DNA of 64,000 nucleotides from Pseudomonas wayambapalatensis (GCA_014268975.2 CP077096.1:236001-300000), one strand, 5' to 3'. Positions 1 to 8,991 are shown, counted from the first letter of the stretch. A program made the numbers and translations. Notes: a model not told the origin generated them from the letters alone.

Positions 1-173
1 GTGAACGGGCCGTAGGGCAGGTAGTCCCACAGCACCGGGTCCGAACCCGGGCCTTGCAGGACCTCCCACAGGTCGTCGCCATGGCGCGCCGGGTCGAGTT
101 TTTCCAGGCGGATGAAACGGCCATCGAGGGGGGAGGCGTCCGGTGTTGCGGCGGGTTTCCAGTTCAGGGTCAT
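1..173 (-). CDS. GNAT family N-acetyltransferase, RimJ/RimL type (3' end outside window)
   Basis: Reading the minus strand from the ATG at 173 gives an open frame to the window edge beginning MTLNWKPAATPDA, then GRFIRLEKLDPARHGDDLW and VLWDYLPYGPF. The phrase 'G-x-x-x-R-L-E-x-L-x-x-x-R-H' followed by 'W-x-Y-L-P-Y-G-P' is typical of the N-terminus of RimJ/RimL-like acetyltransferases that use acetyl-CoA. Only about 57 residues are visible, so the acetyl-CoA site cannot be checked. It lies 7 bases downstream of the preceding acetyltransferase gene on the same strand, which suggests one transcript. The substrate is unknown. Confidence 0.75.
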   Translation of the reverse strand, partial: MTLNWKPAATPDASPLDGRFIRLEKLDPARHGDDLWEVLQGPGSDPVLWDYLPYGPF

Positions 174-180
174 GGTCGGC

Positions 181-627
181 CTACAGTGCTTTGCGAAATT
201 GAATGAAGCCCGGGCGCTCGGCGACTTGCTCGTACAGGCTGATGGCCGTGGCGTTGGTCTCGTGGGTCAGCCAGTGCACCTTGATGCAGCCGGCGGCCTT
301 GGCGGTGGCGTAGACGTGTTCGATCAGCTGGCGGCCGATGCCCAGGCCGCGCTGCTCGCCGTCGACGTAGAGGTCCTGCAGGTAGCAGGAGTTCTCGATG
401 CTCCAGTTGGAACGATGATAGATGTAGTTGACCATCCCCACCGCCTTGCCATCGACCCAGGCCAAGGCCGAGTGGGTGGGTTCGCTGGGGTCGAGCAGGC
501 GCTGCCAGGTCGTGGCGGTGACCTCGTCGGCGAGCGTGGTCTGGTAGAAGCGCAGGTAGGCCTGCCAGAGGGGCAGCCAGGCGGCGTGGTCTTCGAGAGT
601 GACCGGGCGCAGGGTGACGTTGGACAT
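181..627 (-). CDS. GNAT family N-acetyltransferase
   Basis: A 148-residue protein of standard GNAT length. The acetyl-CoA binding segment is visible near residues 88-100 (YVDGEQRGLGIGRQLIEHV, matching R/Q-x-x-G-x-G/A), preceded by the beta-strand sequence SCYLQDLY and followed by a C-terminal 'WLTHETN-x-x-A-x-x-LYEQVAERPGFIQF' that matches small cytoplasmic acetyltransferases. The start is supported by an AAGGAAA ribosome site just upstream. It follows the PaiB-like gene by 11 bases and precedes another GNAT gene by 7, so the three probably form one operon. PaiA/PaiB pairing of an acetyltransferase with a flavin-binding protein is known in Bacillus; a polyamine substrate is only a suggestion. 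Confidence 0.85.
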   Translation of the reverse strand: MSNVTLRPVTLEDHAAWLPLWQAYLRFYQTTLADEVTATTWQRLLDPSEPTHSALAWVDGKAVGMVNYIYHRSNWSIENSCYLQDLYVDGEQRGLGIGRQLIEHVYATAKAAGCIKVHWLTHETNATAISLYEQVAERPGFIQFRKAL

Positions 628-638
628 GGTGGTTTCCT

Positions 639-1268
639 TCAGAGCGAACGCATCTGCGTCGCGAGTTGGTTGTCGAGCGGGTCGGGGCTGCTGGCCAGGC
701 CTTCGCGCACGCCCTGCACATCGTCGGCGCTGCGGTTCTGGCTGAGCTTGCGGGCACCCTGGATGCGGGTGATGGGCAGGCGGATGCCGACGATGGCGCG
801 GAGCATGCCGTCGATGTAGTCGGCAGGAGCGTCGGCGACTTTCCAGGGGGCGGCGCGGCTTTGTTCATGCAGGTCGGTCAGGCGGCTGACGATCTCCAGC
901 AGGGGCACCGGGTCATGGATGACCTCGACCGGCCCATGGGCATGCACCGCGACGTAGTTCCACGTGGGTACCACTTTCGGGTTCTCCAGCTTGCTCGGGT
1001 AGTAGCCGGGGCTCACGTAGGCATCGGCACCCTGGAAAACCAGCAGGGCTTCGCCGCCTCGCTCCAGGTCCTGCCACTGGCGGTTGGCGCGTGCCAGATG
1101 GCCGTAGACCGTACCGAACTCGCCTTCGTGAGTGTCCACCAGCACTGGCAGGTGGGTCGCCAGCAGGCCGTGTTCGCCGTGGCTGACCAGCGTGGCAAGG
1201 CGCGTCTGCAGCATCTGCTGGTGCAGGCGTTGGAGGTCGTGTTCTTGATGAGGCTTGGCGTTGTACAT
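639..1268 (-). CDS. FMN-binding negative transcriptional regulator family protein (PaiB-like)
   Basis: The ATG at 1268 (MYNAKPHQEHD) is preceded by an AAGGA site and gives 209 residues, the normal length for the PaiB family. The family's flavin-reductase-like split barrel is recognisable: LATLVSHGEHGLLATHLPVL, then GHLARANRQW, YVSPGYYPSK and PTWNYVAVHAHG, where Y-V-S-P-x-x-Y and P-T-W-N-Y are family signatures. PaiB in Bacillus was named for repression of sporulation and protease genes, but most members are flavoproteins of unclear function. The gene is divergent from a MocR regulator, with about 90 bases between the starts, and heads an operon with two acetyltransferases. The MocR protein is the likely regulator. 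Confidence 0.88.
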   Translation of the reverse strand: MYNAKPHQEHDLQRLHQQMLQTRLATLVSHGEHGLLATHLPVLVDTHEGEFGTVYGHLARANRQWQDLERGGEALLVFQGADAYVSPGYYPSKLENPKVVPTWNYVAVHAHGPVEVIHDPVPLLEIVSRLTDLHEQSRAAPWKVADAPADYIDGMLRAIVGIRLPITRIQGARKLSQNRSADDVQGVREGLASSPDPLDNQLATQMRSL

Positions 1269-1307
1269 GGCGAAGTCCTTGTTTGATGACCCCATCCTAG
1301 GCAGGCT

Positions 1308-1354
1308 ATTGGTTCTGGGTAAGAGCCATTTGCAGCCGATTTGACAGGTCCAAT
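1308..1354. promoter_or_regulatory. candidate MocR operator in the divergent promoter region
   Basis: Three related half-sites lie between the divergent PaiB-like and MocR genes: ATTGGTTCTG at 1308-1317 on the plus strand, AATGGCTCTT at 1330-1321 and ATTGGACCTG at 1354-1345 on the minus strand. The first two form an inverted repeat (TGGTTCT, 5-base gap, AGAGCCA). A pair of direct repeats plus an inverted copy is the layout known for MocR/PdxR operators. Binding by the adjacent regulator is inferred. Confidence 0.5.
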
Positions 1355-1357
1355 GCC

Positions 1358-2884
1358 ATGAGTGAGCGTCCCCTCGTTTTGCCTTTCGACCCCGCCGGCA
1401 TTGTGCTCGACCGCCGCCGTGGCCTAAGCCAGCAGCTCTACCAGGCGCTGCGCGCGCGAGTGCTGGACGGGCGGCTGAGCAGTGGCACGCGGCTGCCGGC
1501 CACCCGTGACCTGGCTTCGATGCTGGCGCTGTCGCGCAACAGCGTGGTGCGCGCCTACGACCAGTTGTACGCCGAAGGCTTCATCGAAAGCCGGGTCGGG
1601 GATGGCACTTACGTGAGCCAGCTGCCGAAACTATCCACACAGTTATCAACAAGGTTATCCCGGGGGTTATCAACAGAGTTATCCACATTTCTACCTGATG
1701 ATACTGAGGATTTATCCAGTTCAACGCGCTCGAGCGCACCCTTGGAGCGCTTGAAATCCCACCATCTTTCACCGCCCAGGACGGGCGCTCCGAGGGCTTT
1801 TCGGGTCGGTATTCCCGCGTTCGATCTGTTTCCGTTCGAGGTCTGGGCCAAGCTGCAAGCGGGTTTCTGGCGTGATCCCGATCCTGCGCTGCTCGGCTAT
1901 GGCGACCCGGCCGGTGAGCCTGTGCTGCGCGAGCTGATCGCGGCCTACATGCGTCGCTCGCGAGGGCTTTCGTGCACCGCTGAACAAATTGTGATCACCA
2001 GTGGTGCACAGCAGGCCATCAGCCTTTGTGCACAGCTGCTGCTGCAGCCGGGCGAGGAGGTGGCTGTGGAAAACCCGGGCTATCGCGCCGCCGGGCATGC
2101 CTTTGCCATGGCCGGAGCGAAGGTGCGCGGTGTGGCGATAGACGACGAAGGGCTGGTATGCGAGCAGCTTGCCCGGTTGCGCGACTGCCGCCTGGCCTAC
2201 GTGACGCCTGCGCACCAATACCCGACCGGCGTCACCATGAGCCTGGCGCGACGCTTGTCGTTGCTGGCCTGGGCCGAACGCCAGGATGGCTGGATCATCG
2301 AGGACGACTACGACGGCGAGTACCGCTACAGCGGCGCACCGCTGGCGCCCCTTGCGGCACTGGATCGCCAGCAGCGGGTGATCTACATCGGCACCTTCGG
2401 CAAGATCGCCTTCCCCGCCTTGCGCCTGGGTTACCTGGTGCTGCCGCCGCGGCTGGTGCAAGCCTTCAGCCAGGGGCGGGCATTGGCGGTGCGGCATTCC
2501 GAAGTCGGTACGCAGTGCGTGATGGCGCAGTTCATGGCCCAGGGGCACTTCCAGCGGCATATCCGCCGCATGCGCCGGGCGGCGCTGGCGCGGCGCAATG
2601 TGCTCAAGGCCGGCTGGCCGCTGGATGTGCCGGGGCTGGGCGCAATGCCGGAAGTGGCGGCGGGGCTGCATGTGAAAGTGGATGTGGATAACTTCGCGCG
2701 CGAGCAGATGCTGGTGGCCAGGGCTGAGGCGGTGGGGGTGGAGGTGCACCCACTGAGCGCCTACTGGCTGGAAGACAGCCAGGTGCCTGTGGATAAGCGT
2801 GCGGGGCTGGTGCTGGGGTTCGCGGCGGTGCCCGAGGCGGAGATCGCCGAGGCGCTGATGCGATTGCGCAGGGCTTGGCGGTAA
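1358..2884 (+). CDS. MocR/PdxR family transcriptional regulator (GntR HTH fused to aminotransferase domain)
   Basis: 508 residues, the typical MocR length. Residues 15-80 are a winged helix of GntR type (SQQLYQALRARVLDGRLSSGTRLPATRDLA, then SRNSVVRAYDQL). Residues about 85-135 are a linker, and 140-505 are a fold-type I aminotransferase domain used as an effector sensor. The PLP lysine is K349 in GTFGKIAFPALRLGY, and the D-Y-D-G-E-Y motif is intact. Such proteins usually bind PLP with an amino compound and control a divergent gene, here the PaiB/GNAT operon. The oddity is the linker: residues 92-111 read LSTQ-LSTR-LSRG-LSTE-LSTF and are coded by a 12-base tandem repeat rich in the rare codon TTA. 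The same gene has two further DnaA-box sequences near its 3' end. Confidence 0.92.
   Translation: MSERPLVLPFDPAGIVLDRRRGLSQQLYQALRARVLDGRLSSGTRLPATRDLASMLALSRNSVVRAYDQLYAEGFIESRVGDGTYVSQLPKLSTQLSTRLSRGLSTELSTFLPDDTEDLSSSTRSSAPLERLKSHHLSPPRTGAPRAFRVGIPAFDLFPFEVWAKLQAGFWRDPDPALLGYGDPAGEPVLRELIAAYMRRSRGLSCTAEQIVITSGAQQAISLCAQLLLQPGEEVAVENPGYRAAGHAFAMAGAKVRGVAIDDEGLVCEQLARLRDCRLAYVTPAHQYPTGVTMSLARRLSLLAWAERQDGWIIEDDYDGEYRYSGAPLAPLAALDRQQRVIYIGTFGKIAFPALRLGYLVLPPRLVQAFSQGRALAVRHSEVGTQCVMAQFMAQGHFQRHIRRMRRAALARRNVLKAGWPLDVPGLGAMPEVAAGLHVKVDVDNFAREQMLVARAEAVGVEVHPLSAYWLEDSQVPVDKRAGLVLGFAAVPEAEIAEALMRLRRAWR
1631..1687 (+). repeat. five 12-bp tandem units resembling DnaA boxes, inside the MocR coding region
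   Basis: Units start at exactly 12-base intervals: CTATCCACA at 1631, TTATCAACA at 1643, TTATCCCGG at 1655, TTATCAACA at 1667 and TTATCCACA at 1679. The last equals the DnaA-box consensus; the first and the two TTATCAACA units differ by one base. A further TTATCCAGT follows at 1712, and two perfect inverted copies (TGTGGATAA) occur at 2683-2691 and 2788-2796. The repeat is in frame and codes the LST-x linker. Four of the five units use TTA for leucine, a codon normally avoided in these genomes. DnaA binding is inferred. Confidence 0.75.
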
Positions 2885-2906
2885 GACGTTGGACCGGGCT
2901 GTCTGT

Positions 2907-2961
2907 TTCGCGGGCAAGCCCGCTCCTACAGGCTCTTTGTAGGAGCGGGCTTGCCCGCGAA
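2907..2961. repeat. paired inverted REP elements (REPIN) between convergent genes
   Basis: A 24-base arm at 2907-2930 containing GCGGGCAAGCCCGCTCC is repeated as its perfect reverse complement at 2938-2961, leaving a 7-base loop. It lies between the ends of the MocR gene and the convergent binding-protein gene and could act as a two-way transcript end. This matches the P. putida REP type. Confidence 0.85.
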
Positions 2962-2970
2962 GCAGGCGAC

Positions 2971-4074
2971 TCAGGTGCCGGACTTGATCCGCGTCCAGGC
3001 CCGGGTCCTTGCCCGTTCGGCTTCCTTGCTCAGCGGCTTGAGGGTATACAGCGTGGTCATCGCTTCAGCCGTCGGATACAGGTTCGGGTTGTTGCGAATC
3101 TGCGGGCTGACCTTCTCGGTCGCGTCCTTGTTCGGGTTGGGGTAGCCGACGAAGTCGCTGATCGGCGCGATCACCTCGGGGCGCAACAGGTAGTTTATGA
3201 AGGTGTGGGCGTCGTCCGGGTTCGCTGCATTTTTCGGAATGGCCAGCATGTCGAACCAGATCGGCGCGCCTTCCTTGGGCAGGCGCATGTCCACCACCAC
3301 GCCATTCTTGGCTTCGCGCGCACGGTTTGCGGCCTGCGAGAAGCTGCCCGAGTAGCCCACTGCCACGCAGATGTCGCCGTTGGCGATATCGGCCATGTAT
3401 TTCGAGGAATGGAAGTAGGTGACGTGCGGGCGGATCTTCATCAGCAGCGCCTCGGCCTTCTTGTAGTCCTCAGGCTTGTCGCTGTTGGGCGACAGGCCCA
3501 GGTACTGCAGGGCCAGCGGCAGGATTTCCGACGGCGAGTCGAGCAGCGCCACGCCGCACTGCTTGAGCTTGGCGATGTTCTCTTCCTTGAAGATCAGGTC
3601 CCAGCTGTCCACCGGCGCGTCGTCACCCAGCGCGGCCTTCACCTTGGCCGGGTTGAAGCCGATCAGGATGGTGCCGTACATGTAGGGCACCGCGAACTTG
3701 TTGCCCGGATCGTTGGCCTCGATCAGCTTCATCAGCGTTGGGTCCAGGTGCTGCCAGTTCGGCAGCTTGCTGCGGTCCAGGGGCTGGAAGACCCCGGCCT
3801 CGATCTGCTTGGCGAGGAACACGTTGGAGGGCACGACCACGTCATAGCCGGAGTTGCCGGTCAGCAGCTTGGCTTCCAGTGCTTCGTTGGTGTCGAAGAT
3901 GTCGTAGATCAGCTTGACCTGGGCATCCTTCTGGAAATCGACCAGGGTCTGCGGGGTGATGTAGTCGAACCAGTTGTACACCCGCAGGGTGCGTTGTTCG
4001 GCATGGGCCTGAACGCCGCCGGCCAGCAGGCCGGCAGCAACGAGCGGGGCGAGCAGACGCTTGAGTGGACGCAT
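2971..4074 (-). CDS. polyamine ABC transporter periplasmic substrate-binding protein (PotF/SpuD-like)
   Basis: 367 residues, starting with a signal peptide (MRPLKRLLAPLVAAGLLAGGVQAHA, cleavage after AHA). The mature start L-R-V-Y-N-W-F-D-Y-I is the PotF/SpuD signature, and later PSNVFLAKQ, YMYGTILIG and VGYSGSFSQAA follow the same family. The protein should bind putrescine, spermidine or an acylated polyamine in the periplasm. No permease or ATPase gene is adjacent; it must use a transporter coded elsewhere or act as a sensor. It starts 2 bases after the end of the upstream deacetylase gene, so the two are one operon. A similar deacetylase/binding-protein pair occurs in P. aeruginosa. The specific ligand cannot be read from sequence. 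Confidence 0.92.
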   Translation of the reverse strand: MRPLKRLLAPLVAAGLLAGGVQAHAEQRTLRVYNWFDYITPQTLVDFQKDAQVKLIYDIFDTNEALEAKLLTGNSGYDVVVPSNVFLAKQIEAGVFQPLDRSKLPNWQHLDPTLMKLIEANDPGNKFAVPYMYGTILIGFNPAKVKAALGDDAPVDSWDLIFKEENIAKLKQCGVALLDSPSEILPLALQYLGLSPNSDKPEDYKKAEALLMKIRPHVTYFHSSKYMADIANGDICVAVGYSGSFSQAANRAREAKNGVVVDMRLPKEGAPIWFDMLAIPKNAANPDDAHTFINYLLRPEVIAPISDFVGYPNPNKDATEKVSPQIRNNPNLYPTAEAMTTLYTLKPLSKEAERARTRAWTRIKSGT

Positions 4075-4076
4075 GA

Positions 4077-5117
<1,041 letters not shown>

Positions 5118-5284
5118 TTGTTGTTCTCCGAAGGTGACTGGCGTGGGCCCATTGTGGTGGGCGGGCCAGGTGGGGAGAACGTTGCAAACGGCCAAAAGGG
5201 GATCGATATGGCCACTGGCGATGGCCGGATTGGGTCGTGCGGGGATATCTTCGGCCTCTTGCGCCCCGGCAGGGCCGCTGCCGA

Positions 5285-6286
5285 CTACCCGCGAAAATGG
5301 CTGGGCGCTACGCCACTCCAGCGTTGGAACGCATGCCGGAAGCTTGCCGTCTCGCTGAACCCCAGGGTTTCGGCGATCCGGTAGATCGGCATCTGGTCTT
5401 CGGCGAGCAACTGTTTGGCCCGTTCGAAGCGCAGCTCATCGAGCAGCTGTTGATAACTGCTGCCCAGCGCCTGCAAATGTCGCCGCAAGGTGCGCGACGA
5501 GCAGTTCATCTGCCGCGCCAGCCCCTCGAGCCCAGGCGCCGCATCGAGCTGCTGCATCAGCAACTGGCGAATGCGCCCCAGCCAGGCCTGGCGCCCGGTG
5601 AACTCCAGGTTCAGGCGCCTGCAGCGTTCGGCCATGGCTTTGTGGGTGATGGGATCGGCCAGGGGCAGTGGCATGTCGAGCCAGCGCCGTTCGAAGGCAA
5701 AGGCGTTGTCTCGCGATTCGAAGCCCGTCGGGCAGGGGAATGCACCGGCGTAGAGCAGATGATAGGCGGGACGTGCATGTTCGAAGCGTGCCGCCAGCAA
5801 GGGTAGCGGCCGGCCGAGCAGGTCATCGCAGATGACTTTCAGCGAGACCAGGCAGAATTCGGCATTGAACGCTGCCAGTGCCGGCCCCTCGCGATAATCG
5901 CTGGCGCTCAGCCAGACACGCTGGCCGTCGTCGACCAGGCGCAACTGGAAGATTGTTCCCAGCAGTGCCGGATAACGCAGTGCCAGGCGCAGGGCGTCAC
6001 CCAAAGTGGCACTCGAGAGCAAGGCGTAACCGAGCATGCCGTAGCACGACACATGCATCCGCCGCCCCAGCTCCAGGCCGATCTCCTCGCGTCGGGCGAC
6101 CGCATTGGCACACACCTGCAGTTCTTGCTGGGTGGTGATGCGCGCATCGGGATGGCCCAGGTCGGCCGGGCCTATGCCGCTGCCGGCGAGCAGTTGCGAG
6201 GCAGTGCAGCCCTCTTCCTGGAACACGTTGAGAATCAACGAAACCGCGTTGAGGGTGGTGAGGTGGCTGTGCAGCATGCTCGGCAT
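5285..6286 (-). CDS. AraC family transcriptional regulator
   Basis: About 333 residues. The N-terminal half (residues about 15-190) matches the arabinose-binding-like sensor domain found in Pseudomonas AraC proteins such as OruR and ArgR-type regulators; the C-terminal 100 residues hold two helix-turn-helix motifs (LEGLARQMNCSSRTLRRHLQALG, and IYRIAETLGFSETASFRHAFQRWSG). The terminal F-x-x-A-F-x-R-W-x-G-x-x-P-x-x-F-R signature is intact. I place the start at the ATG at 6286; ATG 6277 and TTG 6316 are alternatives because no strong ribosome site decides. It sits upstream of the deacetylase/binding-protein pair on the same strand and is the likely activator of that polyamine operon. Confidence 0.88.
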   Translation of the reverse strand: MPSMLHSHLTTLNAVSLILNVFQEEGCTASQLLAGSGIGPADLGHPDARITTQQELQVCANAVARREEIGLELGRRMHVSCYGMLGYALLSSATLGDALRLALRYPALLGTIFQLRLVDDGQRVWLSASDYREGPALAAFNAEFCLVSLKVICDDLLGRPLPLLAARFEHARPAYHLLYAGAFPCPTGFESRDNAFAFERRWLDMPLPLADPITHKAMAERCRRLNLEFTGRQAWLGRIRQLLMQQLDAAPGLEGLARQMNCSSRTLRRHLQALGSSYQQLLDELRFERAKQLLAEDQMPIYRIAETLGFSETASFRHAFQRWSGVAPSHFRG

Positions 6287-6351
6287 CCCGTTGGGGTGAG
6301 GGGCATTATCGAGCAAGTAGTGTGCCGGGACGTGTCTGCGAGTGCTGCGTA

Positions 6352-6386
6352 TAAAAAAAGGGCCCGAAGCGTGCGCTCGGGCCCTT
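6352..6386 (-). terminator. intrinsic terminator downstream of aspA
   Basis: Ten-base stem AAGGGCCCGA (6358-6367) pairs with TCGGGCCCTT (6377-6386). On the minus strand the hairpin is followed by a run of seven T (6353-6359). It follows the aspA stop by about 60 bases. Confidence 0.9.
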
Positions 6387-6443
6387 GAAAGGTTGAGAGG
6401 TGTCTAGTCCCTCGACCTGGTGAGACAGGTTGCAGCGGTCGGG

Positions 6444-7868
6444 TTACGCCTTCAGCGGAACCAGACGTGGAGCGATCATGTTTTCCGGACGCAGGATGTC
6501 GTTGAGCATCGCTTCGTCCAGCAGCTTCTCTTCGCGCACCAGTTCCAGAACACCGCGGCCGGTTTCCAGGGCGACGCGGGCGATACGGGTGGCGTTTTCG
6601 TAGCCGATGTACGGGTTCAGGGCGGTGACCAGGCCGATCGAGTGCTCGACCAGTTCACGGCAGCGCTGTTCGTTGGCGGTGATGCCGACGATGCAGTGCT
6701 CGCGCAGCATGTCCATGGCGCGTTGCAGCAGGCGGATCGAATCGAAGATCTTGTAGGCGATCAGCGGCTCCATCACGTTCAGCTGCAGCTGGCCACCTTC
6801 GGCGGCGACAGTCAGGGCCAGGTCGTTGCCCATGATGGCGAAGGCGACTTGGTTGACCGCTTCCGGGATCACCGGGTTGACCTTGCCTGGCATGATCGAG
6901 CTGCCTGGCTGGCGCGCCGGCAGGTTGATCTCGTTGATGCCGGTGCGTGGGCCGCTGGACAGCAGGCGCAGGTCGTTGCAGATCTTCGACAGCTTGACCG
7001 CGGTACGCTTGAGCATGCCGGAGAACAGCACGAAGGCGCCCATGTCGGAGGTGGCTTCGATCAGGTCGGCCGCCGGAACCAGTGGCTGGCCGCTGATGGC
7101 TGCCAGGCGTTGTACCGCCAGGGCCTGGTAGCCCGGGTCGGCGTTGATGCCGGTTCCGATGGCGGTGCCGCCCAGGTTGATTTCGGTGAGCAGTTCCGGT
7201 GCCAGCGAACGCAGACGGTTGAGGTCTTCGGTCATGGTGGTGGCGAAGGCGCGGAATTCCTGGCCCAGGGTCATCGGCACGGCGTCCTGCAGCTGGGTAC
7301 GACCCATCTTCAGTACGTGGCTGAACTCTTCACCTTTGGCGGCGAACGCCTGGATCAGGCTGTCGAGGCTGGCCAGCAGGGCGTCGTGGCCCAGCAGCAG
7401 GCCCAGGCGGATGGCGGTCGGGTAGGCGTCGTTGGTCGACTGCGCCATGTTCACATCGTTGTTCGGGTGCAGGTACTGGTACTCACCCTTCTGGTGACCC
7501 ATGGCCTCCAGTGCGATGTTGGCGATGACCTCGTTGGCGTTCATGTTGGTGGAAGTACCAGCACCGCCCTGGATCATGTCCACCACGAACTGCTCGTGGA
7601 AGTCGCCACGGATCAGGCGGGCACAAGCCTCGCTGATGGCGGCGTGCTTGGCATCGCTCAGGTGCCCCAGCTCACGGTTGGCGTCAGCAGCGGCCTGCTT
7701 GACCATCGCCAGGCCGACTACCAGTTTCGGGTAGTGCGACAGCGGAACGCCTGAGAGGTGGAAGTTGTTGGCAGCGCGCAGAGTCTGGATGCCGTAGTAG
7801 GCATCGGCAGGGACTTCAAGGGTACCAAGCAGGTCTTTTTCGACGCGGAACGATGCAGCGGAGGACAT
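6444..7868 (-). CDS. aspA: aspartate ammonia-lyase
   Basis: Catalyses L-aspartate to fumarate plus ammonia in the cytoplasm, feeding the TCA cycle. 474 residues from the ATG at 7868 (MSSAASFRVEKDLLG); an in-frame ATG at 7880 is possible but has no spaced ribosome site. The fumarase/aspartase superfamily signature GSSIMPGKVNP is intact, as are GGAGTSTNMNANEV and GRTQLQDAVPMTLGQEF. The N-terminal EKDLLG-x-x-x-V-P-x-x-A-Y-Y-G-I-Q-T marks aspartase rather than fumarase. A LysR gene is divergent from it with a dyad operator between, and a strong terminator follows, so the gene is probably a single transcription unit. The gene order aspA, LysR, purE, purK is conserved in pseudomonads. Confidence 0.96.
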   Translation of the reverse strand: MSSAASFRVEKDLLGTLEVPADAYYGIQTLRAANNFHLSGVPLSHYPKLVVGLAMVKQAAADANRELGHLSDAKHAAISEACARLIRGDFHEQFVVDMIQGGAGTSTNMNANEVIANIALEAMGHQKGEYQYLHPNNDVNMAQSTNDAYPTAIRLGLLLGHDALLASLDSLIQAFAAKGEEFSHVLKMGRTQLQDAVPMTLGQEFRAFATTMTEDLNRLRSLAPELLTEINLGGTAIGTGINADPGYQALAVQRLAAISGQPLVPAADLIEATSDMGAFVLFSGMLKRTAVKLSKICNDLRLLSSGPRTGINEINLPARQPGSSIMPGKVNPVIPEAVNQVAFAIMGNDLALTVAAEGGQLQLNVMEPLIAYKIFDSIRLLQRAMDMLREHCIVGITANEQRCRELVEHSIGLVTALNPYIGYENATRIARVALETGRGVLELVREEKLLDEAMLNDILRPENMIAPRLVPLKA

Positions 7869-7964
7869 GACGGATATCATCTCAATTTAAACCCGGCACC
7901 TGCCGGAATGCCGCCAATCCTAGGCCTCGGCAGATTTGTCGGCCAATGCTGTTAGGCGCTAACC

Positions 7965-7981
7965 TATGCACAAACGGCATA
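7965..7981. promoter_or_regulatory. candidate LysR-type operator between aspA and its divergent regulator
   Basis: A perfect interrupted dyad TATGC-ACAAACG-GCATA lies in the 181-base divergent promoter region. It contains the T-N11-A pattern of LysR-type binding sites. Binding by the neighbouring LysR protein is inferred. Confidence 0.5.
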
Positions 7982-8049
7982 CGGTTTGATGTGACGCCGA
8001 TTGACAATCGAGCGTGTTCCATTTTGGTGCATGCCTGCGGAGCTTCTCG

Positions 8050-8991
8050 ATGAATCTTGAAAGCAAGTGGCTGGAAGACTTCAGTGCCCTGGCCTCCACA
8101 CGCAGTTTTTCCCAGGCGGCGGAGCGCCGTTTCGTGACGCAGCCGGCCTTCAGTCGACGCATCCGCAGCCTGGAAGCGGCATTGGGCCTGACCCTGGTGA
8201 ACCGTTCCCGCACGCCCATCGAGCTGACCGAGGCTGGTCAGCTTTTTCTTGTCACAGCGCGTACCGTTGTCGACCAGTTGAGCGAAGTTCTCCGCCATCT
8301 GCATCATCTGGAAGGCGGACAGGGTGAGGTGGTCCAGGTGGCGGCGGCGCACTCGCTGGCGTCAGGCTTTTTCCCCCGTTGGGTGGCCCAGTTGCGCAAC
8401 GACGGCCTGAACATCGCCACCCGCCTGGTGGCCACCAACGTGGGCGATGCGGTGCATGCCTTGAGGGAAGGTGGCTGCGACCTGATGCTGGCCTTCTACG
8501 ACCCCGACGCTGCCTTGCAGATGGATGCCGAGATCTTCCCGTCGCTGCACATGGGCACCACTGAAATGTTGCCAGTCTGCGCCGTCGGTGCCGATGGCAA
8601 GCCGTTGTTCGACCTCGAAGGCGAGGGCAGCGTGCCGCTTCTGGCCTACAGCGCCGGGGCATTCCTCGGGCGATCCGTCAGCCTGCTGCTGCGTCAGCGC
8701 AACCTGCGCTACACCACGGTGTACGAAACGGCGATGGCCGACAGTCTCAAGAGCATGGCGCTCGAAGGCATGGGTATCGCCTGGGTGCCGCGCCTGTCGA
8801 TGCGTGGCGAGCTGGAACGTGGCGAGCTGGCGATCTGCGGCCCTAGCCAGTGGCATGTGCCGCTGGAGATTCGCCTCTACCGCTGCGCCCTGGTGCGCAA
8901 GGCGAACGTGCGCCTGCTATGGCGCAAGCTCGAAGGTGGCGCGCTGGCAGGCGCAGTTGACTCAAAAGTCAGTCAAAGCCCCGAAAAATAA
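8050..8991 (+). CDS. LysR family transcriptional regulator divergent from aspA
   Basis: The ATG at 8050 (MNLESKWLEDFSALASTRSFSQAA) begins right at the LysR helix-turn-helix domain, giving 313 residues. The HTH region is FSQAAERRFVTQPAFSRRIRSLEAALG, typical for the family. The remaining residues form the periplasmic-binding-protein-like effector domain, with the late motif SLKSMALEGMGIAWVPRLSM. It is transcribed away from aspA and probably controls it and itself. The inducer is unknown; aspartate or fumarate would be reasonable given the neighbour. The following hairpin at 9085-9125 could end this transcript. Confidence 0.9.
   Translation: MNLESKWLEDFSALASTRSFSQAAERRFVTQPAFSRRIRSLEAALGLTLVNRSRTPIELTEAGQLFLVTARTVVDQLSEVLRHLHHLEGGQGEVVQVAAAHSLASGFFPRWVAQLRNDGLNIATRLVATNVGDAVHALREGGCDLMLAFYDPDAALQMDAEIFPSLHMGTTEMLPVCAVGADGKPLFDLEGEGSVPLLAYSAGAFLGRSVSLLLRQRNLRYTTVYETAMADSLKSMALEGMGIAWVPRLSMRGELERGELAICGPSQWHVPLEIRLYRCALVRKANVRLLWRKLEGGALAGAVDSKVSQSPEK

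Noticed and set aside
1631..2796. Chromosomal replication origin because of DnaA-box-like sequences
   Set aside because: The boxes lie inside one coding region, no dnaA, dnaN, gyrB, rpmH or gidA gene is near, and there is no AT-rich unwinding stretch. A titration or regulatory site fits better.
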